DNA of 64,000 nucleotides from Heterohyrax brucei. Lineage: Eukaryota > Chordata > Mammalia > Hyracoidea > Procaviidae. The stretch is from NCBI GenBank assembly GCA_028571685.1, contig CM053144.1, forward strand, positions 102,144,171 through 102,208,170, read 5' to 3'. Positions within the stretch are counted from its first letter, which is position 1; each line of letters begins with the position of its first letter. The notes under the pieces were generated by a model. It did no database searches. It had not been told where the DNA came from and saw only the letters and a list, made by a program, of their open reading frames with translations. Of this stretch, positions 56,450 to 64,000 are shown piece after piece. Both the position numbers and the translations under genes were made by a program.

Positions 56450-57333
56450 TTATGGAGAACAGTCTTTTTGTATCTGATGGATGTGCTGTGCAGAAATTTC
56501 AGTTAATTAAACCTTTTAATATAATTCTGTGGCAAGAGATCTTGTACTGATTTCAGACACTTCCGAGCATTAGGAAAGAGTGGAGAGCAGGGAGAAAAAT
56601 TACAACACTGGATAGTATTATGTGAAAGTAATTGCCCACAGGGAATTTATGGAAGGTTAATTAGAAGGACGATTGTCCCCACCTGTGTTAGTGATTTTCC
56701 TTTACCTATTGAATCAATGTGATATTTCAGCACCAGCTTCGATCATTGTTCAACTCCTTACTTTTGCATTAAATGATGATCAACTATCAATCTCTTTCTT
56801 GGTATTTTTTAGCCTAATGTAAAGTCATTTCGTTCAGTGACTATCAGATTTCTTTCTTGTAAACCTGTTTTTTCCCTTTTCTCCCTTTGACACAATAGCA
56901 AGGTTGAATATTACTGGCATAATAAATAGACAGACACATATATGGAGACCTCGTTGCAGTTCTAAACAAATAGGCCAGTTTCCAAAAGTTCACATTTTGG
57001 TCAGTTGACTGGTATTTGGAATGGTTTTATTTTAAAAACAATTGTTAGAATTTAGTGATTTTAAAAATTATACTCCTGTGGAATACTAGTGTCCTACAAA
57101 GTATTCTTACAGATAAATTCAAGAAAATAATTCCCAGTTTGCAGCATAATATAGTTAGTCGGTATAATTTTTCTAGTTTTTAAGGATTTTCCCCAATTAC
57201 AAGATAAGTATTCTGCATGCATCATCTTGCTTAAATATTTATAATTATCCCATTCCAGTGGTAGAAAATCTCAAATAAGTAATACCTTTCTCCCAAACCC
57301 TGTCACTCAAATACTAGGTTCCAGAGCCAAAGT
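56450..57333. other. No recognised feature
   Basis: About 0.9 kb, AT-rich, single-copy looking. Confidence 0.5.
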
Positions 57334-57499
57334 GGACACCCTAGTGGTGTAGTATTTAAGTGCTATATCTGCTAACCTAAAGGTCAGTAGTTCAAATCCA
57401 CTAGGTGCTCCTTGGAAACTCTATGGAACAGTTTTACTCTGACCTATAGGGTCATCAGGAGTTGGAATAGACTTGACAGCAGTTGAATTTGGGGTTTTA
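57334..57499 (+). repeat. AfroSINE with target-site duplication
   Basis: Head 'acaccctagtggtgtagtat', tail 'ggaatagacttgacagcagt'. 'agagccaaagtgg' and 'agaaccagagtgg' flank it. Confidence 0.92.
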
Positions 57500-57519
57500 G
57501 AACCAGAGTGGGGCATTTA

Positions 57520-57955
57520 AAACACGTCTACAAATTCCTTAACATTTATCCCATTGAGAGCCTATATCCACTTCTTGTAAAATTAGGCTGACTTTAGTTA
57601 CTCACTTGTAACCAACAGAATTCAGTAGAAGTGACAGTTTCACTGGGTTACACCTGAGGCCAGGTCAGAAATAAACAAGCAGCCTGGTTATTTTGTGATG
57701 ATTATTCTGCAGAAGCTGACCATCTGAGACCAGCATGATGTAGAGGACACGTGTAGTTAACCACAGTCAACAGCCAAGCATCAACTGTGAGCCATGTTAG
57801 AGAGCCATTTAAGTGTCCAACACAACCAAACCTTCAGACACCTGTGGCCTGATATCTGAACAACAGTGGATGAGACACTACAACTGAGTACTATCTGTGG
57901 CTATTTTATATCACTGAGTGTTGAGATTGGTCACTATACAGTAAGAACCAGAATT
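57520..57955 (+). repeat. MLT1-type LTR
   Basis: 'tgactttagttactcacttg', 'accaacagaattcagtagaa', 'gagccatgttagagagccat' and 'gcctgatatctgaacaac' follow MLT1 (MaLR) LTR order. Solo; no internal sequence. Confidence 0.72.
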
Positions 57956-58557
57956 TACAGTACATGCATTCCTCATTTGTCGACATTCCAAGTGCAAGGA
58001 TATTATATGTAAACTGGCATGATGCAAAAATGGAGGATGACCACATTCAATCACAATATATTATATGGGAAACATGTCCTTCTGGACCTGAGAGATGGAA
58101 AATGTAGGTGAATGTTATATATCCCACTTGTCATGAAAGAGTTATTGCCATAAATACATCATTAATGGGAAAAATAGTCAGGTAGTCGATTGTTTACTAT
58201 TATGGTAAATGTAAAATGTCAGATAATGACACAGTCAATAAGTGAAGAGCAGGTATATTACAACCCAGGCCTGTTAAACAATAAAATCATCTTAAGCTAC
58301 ACATCTTACTGCTTTCCTTAAATCTTTGAAACTATTACACTTTTCCATAATTAAATCTAACATGAGAGTTGATGTAGCATATAATTACATATTTATCTAT
58401 TTAGATTTAACATATTCGTAGTTGAGTTCTGCAGAAACTTCTGCCTCTGCAGAAATATTCTGCCTCTAAACAAACCAGAGTATCACTATCTTACAAATAA
58501 TAGTTAAGATCTCAGTCATTTAACCAGTATTCATTAAGCACCTGCTGTATGCCAGCT
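57956..58557. other. Mostly unassigned
   Basis: Only the end, 'cagtattcattaagcacctg' near 58,530, resembles a reversed L2 3' end. Confidence 0.45.
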
Positions 58558-58722
58558 CAGGAAATCCTGGTGAAGTAGTGGGTTAAGTGCTACATTTGCT
58601 AATCAAAAGGTCAGCCATTCAAATCTGCCAGGCACTCCTTGGAAACTTTATGGGGCAACTCTATTCTGACCTACAGGGTCGCTATGAGTCTGATTTGGCT
58701 TGACGCCAGTGGATTTTGTGGG
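58558..58722 (+). repeat. AfroSINE, first of a tandem pair
   Basis: Head 'gaaatcctggtgaagtagtg', tail 'gagtctgatttggcttgacg'. Confidence 0.93.
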
Positions 58723-58736
58723 GGGACATGTAAGAC

Positions 58737-58902
58737 AGAAACCCTGGTGGTGCAGTGGTCAAGTGCTGTGGCTGCCAACCAAAAGGCTGGCAGTTCAAAT
58801 CCATCTAGTGCTCCTTCAAAACTCTACGGGGAATTTCTAGTGTGTCCTGGAGGGTTGCTATAAGTCAGAATCAACCTGACAGCAGTGGATTTGTTTTTTT
58901 TT
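58737..58902 (+). repeat. AfroSINE, second of a tandem pair
   Basis: Head 'gaaaccctggtggtgcagtg', tail 'aagtcagaatcaacctgaca', T-run. Fourteen bases separate it from the first. A probable target site, 'gctgtatgccag' before the pair and 'gctgtgccagg' after, would place both in one insertion. Confidence 0.93.
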
Positions 58903-58959
58903 GCTGTGCCAGGCAGCATAAAAACTGTTGACAGCTAGCATTTTGCTAATGAGGACTCT

Positions 58960-59655
58960 GCATCCCTCAGCAGAGAGTGGCTTCTGGGATCTTAAAAGCT
59001 GCCAAGCTGCCATCTGAGGGTACAACAAATAGTCCCAACTCAACAGGAATGGATGATCACTGAGGACAAGAATGACATCGGGAAAAGAGAACCCAGAAGA
59101 CAGAGAGACCCATGTGAGTGGGTCTCTACATTAACTTGTGACCAGAAGAACTGGATGATGCTCAGCCACCACCAGTGATAGCCACGATGGAGCTCACAAA
59201 GTTGGGTCTCACTGGCAACAAGAGAATAAATACAGGTTAACCCTGAGATCCAATAAAAGACAGCAATTGATGGTCCAGGGGCTTCGGGGTTCCCCTGGGA
59301 GCATTGCCCCTTGCCCTGATGCTGCCCCTGTCCATAAATCGTGATGAAGGTCAATTTTTTGTTCAGCAATGGATTGGAGCTGGGGACGCAGACTGACCAT
59401 ATCTTATGCGAATTTTATGGTTCTATGCATCTATGGGATGTCATCCTGCTGACCTCTTGCTGGAGGAAGGGGAGTAGGTGGAGAGGAGGGGATAGGAGAC
59501 TGTAGGGAGGATAGGACATGTATGGAGCAGAGAAAAGAGGTGTGCTGTCACCGGGCAGGGAGAGCAGTGGGAGCTGCATATAGGTGAGCATGCAAATTTG
59601 TACGGGAATGTACATTTTCATTCAATCATAATAAAAAAGTAAAAAAAAAAAAACA
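58960..59655 (+). repeat. L1 3' UTR
   Basis: 'ttctgggatcttaaaagctg', 'ggagctggggacgcagactg', 'gtgctgtcaccgggcaggga' and a long A-run at the end. Confidence 0.9.
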
Positions 59656-60090
59656 AAAACTACTGGCGACACAAAATTGAATAATCATGAGCTTTACCAT
59701 CATCTCAGTGACTGAGGGGCTAGAAGAAAATGTAAAAGAAGAAAATAATGAAGGATGCTTGTATAAACAAGGACAACAAGATAAAAAGAGTACTATAAAA
59801 AGGAGTGAACAAAAGAGACACTCACTGAGCAGAGGCTAAAAGTTTAGTTTCTAAGGCGACTGGAGGAAGAAGAAAAGGAACACTGAGAAAGGAAAGGACT
59901 CCCTTTGTAAATGGTACAAATTTCAAGTTTTTATTCAAGATCCTCTGCACAGTGCCAATTCAGAGGGAGGAGATAAGAGAAGAAGAACCCAAAGAGTGAA
60001 AGCTAGGAAATTTCTCCTAGAAAAACAAGTCTGATAGGACACTGGGATTAAGAGACTCCAGAGGTAGGGACCTGGCTACAGCTCCAACCT
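59656..60090. other. No recognised feature
   Basis: A-rich sequence after the L1 poly(A). Confidence 0.5.
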
Positions 60091-60130
60091 GTGTCTGTCA
60101 AGTCAGCTGCAACTCACGGTGACCACATAT
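60091..60130 (-). repeat. Tail-only RTE/SINE piece
   Basis: 'tgtcaagtcagctgcaactc' then 'acggtgacc' is the shared tail in reverse, alone. Confidence 0.55.
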
Positions 60131-60817
60131 ATCTTGTACTCAAAGGAGTGATTTTTAATACATTTTCTCTCTTGCTCAGTGAGGTAGTAAGCACTGTCTC
60201 CTCATGTGTTTGTCTTCTGCTCATGTCTTTCATTTAGCCATCCACATCTAGAGACTGCCTTGTTTAGTTAGTTAGTTAGTAATTTTTGTATCCGTTTTCA
60301 TGTTATTACCTTTTTTTTTTTTTTGTCTGTCTCATCTCCTTCTCTTTTGGGCACCGTCCCTTTGTCTCTTTGTAGAAGTGATGGAGAGGTCAATGACATG
60401 GCCTTACGCGTCCTGCTAGGATCAGCCTGTGACTGAGGCTGAAACTCAAACCCTGTGATTCTCCAAAGATGGGCATGTGATCCAAGCAGGTCCACAGCGT
60501 TTTTCCATGGCTGATATGAAAGACTATTTACTCATTTAAGGTCAAGACTACAATGATTATGTGGGCCAGGCATTATCACAGGTTATCTTTCCCATCGTGT
60601 GGACACAGTCTCAACACAAAGAAAATAAAGGTAATAGATGAAAAAGGCAAAAAAGACTCCTGAAAACCTCAGTTAAGCACCAGATCCTAGTTACCAAGCC
60701 TTGGGCTTTTAGGTTACATAAACTAATAGTTTTTTATTTTCTTACTTCAGCTAGTTTGAGTTGAGTTACTGTCACTTCCAAAGCAGAGTTTTGGCCAATT
60801 CAGTTACTTCTAGAGCA
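60131..60817. other. Mostly unassigned
   Basis: A (TTAG)n run at 60,264-60,281 and a T-run near 60,311. Otherwise nothing I can support. Confidence 0.45.
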
Positions 60818-60882
60818 GTTGTTGTAATTGAGTTGGCTCTAACTCATGATAACCTCTTGTATAACTGAACAAAATGTTGCAT
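60818..60882 (-). repeat. Tail-only RTE/SINE piece
   Basis: 'gttgttgtaattgagttggc', 'tctaactcatgataacctct' and 'aacaaaatgttgc' follow the reversed RTE tail for about 65 bp. Confidence 0.65.
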
Positions 60883-60914
60883 GGATCCACAATTCTGGAA
60901 AGAAAAAAAACAAC

Positions 60915-61407
60915 TTTAAAAAATATGTGTAACAATTTGGCTGGTCCATGATTCCCAATATTGTGTCATCGTCCATCATTTCATCATCTGGTGGGATTTT
61001 CCTACGTGTTGTAAATCCTACCTTTACGACTTTAATGAGGTGAGATAGACAGCAGTTATGTTAATGAGGCAGGACTCAATCTACAAGACTGGATTTTGTC
61101 TTGAGTCAATCTCTTCTGAGACATGAAAAACAGAATTGAGCAGAGAGATAGGGCACTCCATACTACCAAGAAACAACAGAAAATAGCACCTTCTTTGGAT
61201 CTGGGGTCTCTATGCTAACGAGCTCCTCAACTGGAGAAGATTCATGCCAAGGAACCTTACTCAGAGTCTACAGAGAGAAAAAAGCCTTCCCCAGGAGCTG
61301 ACACCAGGAATTTGAAATTGTAGTCTGCTAGACAGAATAAATTTCTCTCCGTTAAAAGCCATCCACTTGTGGTATTTCTGTTACAACAGCCCTAGATGAC
61401 TAAGACA
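60915..61407 (+). repeat. LTR-like element, family A, 5' truncated
   Basis: 'ttggctggtccatgattccc', 'gttaatgaggcaggactcaa', 'tttggatctggggtctctat', 'cagaataaatttctctc' and the end 'cctagatgactaagaca'. The intact CA terminus shows the family's 3' boundary. Confidence 0.87.
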
Positions 61408-61479
61408 CTGTATATGTAACATCTGTCTACCTTCTTTCTAAACTCCCTGACTAGTTTATCCCTAACAAGGAGCCAATAC

Positions 61480-61645
61480 TTTGGGATCAGGAGAATAGGC
61501 CTCTAATATCAGCTCTACAATGCACTAGCTGTATGACTGAGCAAACCATGAGACCTTCTTAAAACGGTTTTCTTTGGGAAATGGGGGTATTACAGTATAC
61601 ATCTCAGGTTTGTTTTGGGGTGATTCACATAAGGTACTTAGCTAT
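61480..61645 (+). repeat. MIR fragment
   Basis: 'atcagctctacaatgcacta', 'tgtatgactgagcaaaccat' then 'gggaaatgggggtatta' follow MIR order. Confidence 0.6.
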
Positions 61646-61793
61646 ACATTTAACAGATTTGGGGGTCTTATTATATGACTATTAGTCAGGTATTTTACCA
61701 CCTCTATTAATGGTTATCCGGGATACCAGTTTGTGGAGGAGGGGCTTGGGCAACATTTATGTCTAAGAAGACTTGTTTCTTTGATTCCTCCAG

Positions 61794-61929
61794 TCAGATC
61801 ACAGTTAACTTTACAGAGGGCAGGATTCTCAGAAATTTCATGCTTTTCTGCCTGACATGCCAGTACGTCCCAAGCACGTGTGCCATCTCTTCATGCCCCC
61901 AGGAGTCGTTTAACTCACTGATCCACGGG
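61794..61929 (+). other. Candidate orphan exon, 136 bp
   Basis: A pyrimidine-rich run ending CTTTGATTCCTCCAG (acceptor, 61,779-61,793) and a very good donor GGG|GTAAGTGAGTT at 61,927-61,938 bracket 136 bp open in one frame (QITVNFTEGRILRNF... to SLIHG). I do not recognise the peptide. No repeat covers it. It could be a coding or noncoding exon, or chance. Confidence 0.3.
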
Positions 61930-62829
61930 GTAAGTGAGTTGAACACAAGCTTCTTCCTGAAAAAGTCCCATCATCTCCATGGCAATTTCAGTGAGGGAGC
62001 CACAGGTAGAAACCATGGAGGGGACGGAAATGTCTGAGGTTTGCAGCATTCGTTCTCTGCCAAGAAACCAAGGCGTCTTCTCAAATCATTCTTCATCCCT
62101 CTGTAAAGAGTCTATGCCTTTTACCTTTCTTTAGCTTTTTGGTACTCTGTTTACTGCCTTGCTGATTTAAAATGTATTACAAAATCATCTCATGGTTGGT
62201 TAAAAGTTTCAGATCATATGTAATTAAAAACAAACCAAAAACTTGACTGTTCAAAAGTGTACATTCTCAGTTGTGTTTGGCTCCTCCTAGTGCTTAATTT
62301 GACTGTTGTGCTGGTTATTATTGAGCCTAGTTTCAAGCTTCAGTTTCTCGTAACACAGACTGTTTGGGGCTAAACTTGGGTGCACTGTAGGTAGGAATCT
62401 TGGTAGTAAGACCATGGTTGAATACAGGCTGAACACTCTCCTTGCTCCTTTGCTCCTTGCTTCACTTCTAACTCAGAACTTTTCCCCAAAATAAGGAAGC
62501 ACGTGAGGTCTAAATTCTGTATCCACAACTGCTTTCCAGTGTATTAGGAAGGAGAAGAAGGTTTGTGTGAAGTCTGTGTGAAACAAAGCTTGGAGTAATT
62601 GAGGGGAAACTGAGCTCTCTTTGATCTCCCTTTCAAAGCTACTGTCAAATAAATATGAAATCTGTGCTGATTATTCTTCATGTCTTCCAGCTATAAAGAA
62701 ACATCCTGAAATAAATAATGTCTTAATAGATAAAGCCATACAATTATAGAAACAGTGAAAGATAGATTTAAAATAAAATACCAAGGTGTTGCTATTATAT
62801 AATTGTTATTGTTAGCATCAATGACAGTA
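61930..62829. other. Repeat-poor tract
   Basis: No repeat recognised from here to the next SINE. No further exon-like unit seen. Confidence 0.45.
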
Positions 62830-62943
62830 TCAATACAGAGTAGAACTGCCCCACAGGGTTTCCGAAGAGCAGCTGGTAGATTCGAACTGCCAACCTTTTG
62901 GTTAGCAGCCAAATGTTTAACCACTGTGCCACCAAGTCTCCAT
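62830..62943 (-). repeat. AfroSINE lacking its tail
   Basis: Middle 'agagtagaactgccccacag', B box 'tagattcgaactgcc' and head 'actgtgccaccaag' are clear, but the conserved tail hairpin is missing and replaced by 'atgacagtatcaat'. Confidence 0.88.
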
Positions 62944-63184
62944 CTAAAAAGAAGCCCCCCAACTCTTTTCAGCATTCAGATTGTACCTTCTGATTCTCAT
63001 GAAATTATGCAGCTGCATATATACACCAAGAAAGTCATAGTTAATTCAAAAAGCACCATTGATAAAAGAGATACTCTCGTTATTCACAAAAAAACAGCCC
63101 AAATTAACATTGTTGTGTACTGTGTACAGGACTGCATTTCACATGTTTACATATATATGCTACTCAGAGCTACCTTTCTTTTAC

Positions 63185-63310
63185 CCCAATTCACAAAAGA
63201 AGAAATTGAGATCCAGGAAAGCTAACTACCATGCAGGAGATTTCACAGCTAGTAAGTAGCAGGTCCAGGATCCAAACCAAGTTAGTGTAGATACAGAGCA
63301 CAAGCTCTCA
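63185..63310 (-). repeat. MIR fragment
   Basis: 'agaagaaattgagatccagg', 'cacagctagtaagtagcagg', 'acaagctctcaatg' in reversed MIR order. Confidence 0.75.
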
Positions 63311-63479
63311 ATGGCTGAGTTTTCTAATCTCTCATAAAGCCAGAAATGACTAGGCAGGTAAACATTTCACCTCAGTTCATCTCCCTAGGATAAATATTTT
63401 ATTTTCTTCTTTTGGGGACTCAACTCTAAATTTTTTTTTTTTTTAATGACTGTGTCAAGGAAATAACGTAACTAAACAA

Positions 63480-63700
63480 ATTTTTCTTTTTCATTATTTC
63501 AACAAGTATTTAGTGAGCATCTACCAGAAATCGTCTAGGTACTGGAGCGATAGAGCAGTGAACAATGCAGACAGAAATCCATGCTGTCAAGGAGCTTGCA
63601 ACGCCAGTGAAGGGGATGCAAATGATAAATCAAAGAGCATAAATTTTAGGAGGAAAAATAGCCCAGAGAAGATGGATGAGCAGATAAAGAAGACTTTACC
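63480..63700 (-). repeat. L2 3' end
   Basis: 'caacaagtatttagtgagca', 'gagcagtgaacaatgcagac', 'ctgtcaaggagcttgcaacg' follow the reversed L2 3' end. The 69-codon frame over it is not a gene. Confidence 0.65.
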
Positions 63701-64000
63701 AAGAAAGCCATTTATTTGTTGAAGAAGTCATGGGAAAGGAAACAAAATCTTACGTTCACCTTCTTCCAATTAGATCTATTCTCCTCTCCATTAGGACAAT
63801 GCTTGACTAGGAGCTAGGCTGCCACAGGAATTGCTTACCATGGTTTTAGAAATTTAGTGGTTGATTTTTCAATCAGTGAAAAGCCAGAAGTGTTCTTATT
63901 ATATTTCTCCCTGCTCCTTGTCATAACTCTCTTGCAGTGCTACTGTGAGCTGGAGGTATTACACTCACATGTCCACAGTTCTTAAAAGAGCCTGCTTGCA
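63701..64000. other. No recognised feature
   Basis: Ordinary sequence to the window edge. Confidence 0.5.

Overview
This is a mammalian, gene-poor stretch dominated by retrotransposon relics. The dense short SINEs (tRNA-like head, tail around GAGTCGGAATCGACTC then GACGGCAGTGGG), the RTE/BovB-like LINEs with the same tail, and L1 copies with a distinctive 3' UTR point to an afrotherian, most likely an elephant or close relative. That assignment rests on recognising the AfroSINE type, not on a database search. I see no complete protein-coding gene. Nearly every open frame is a chance frame or a decayed LINE ORF.

Layout. 1-7.5 kb: AT-rich sequence with old L1, L2, MIR and SINE pieces, and a striking inverted duplication at 1,266-2,579. 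7.56-8.3 kb: a CpG island with paired inverted CCAAT boxes, a GC box and a plausible splice donor on each strand. It is the only clear promoter and is probably bidirectional. 8.3-20 kb: SINEs, L1 fragments and a decayed RTE (14.5-18.6 kb) interrupted by an L1, carrying a second, older inverted duplication (14,089-15,251). 20-24 kb: L2, a second RTE and unassigned sequence. 24.1-31.4 kb: a near full-length but dead L1 (5' UTR, ORF1, ORF2, 3' UTR). 32.1-39.4 kb: a cluster of nested L1s, mostly on the minus strand, ending in purine-rich tandem repeats of about 163 bp (39.7-40.6 kb). 42.9-46.2 kb: the longest RTE copy. 41-61 kb also holds several LTR-like elements of one family, an MLT1-type LTR, and a palindromic foldback element at 50.8 kb. 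47.8-50.2 kb and 61.7-62.8 kb are the largest tracts without recognised repeats; 61,794-61,929 looks like an orphan exon with good splice signals.

How the parts relate. The SINEs depend on the RTE. The short SINE, a longer SINE with a tRNA-Gly-like head, and all three RTE copies share a 3' end built on a GAGTCGG/CCGACTC hairpin. The long SINE body also matches the RTE 5' region. Scattered through the window are at least 13 pieces of 14-65 bp consisting only of this tail. Two have clean target-site duplications, and six carry a (TTGGC)n-type tail not seen on any full-length copy here. These micro-insertions and the two inverted duplications are the observations least explained by standard annotation.
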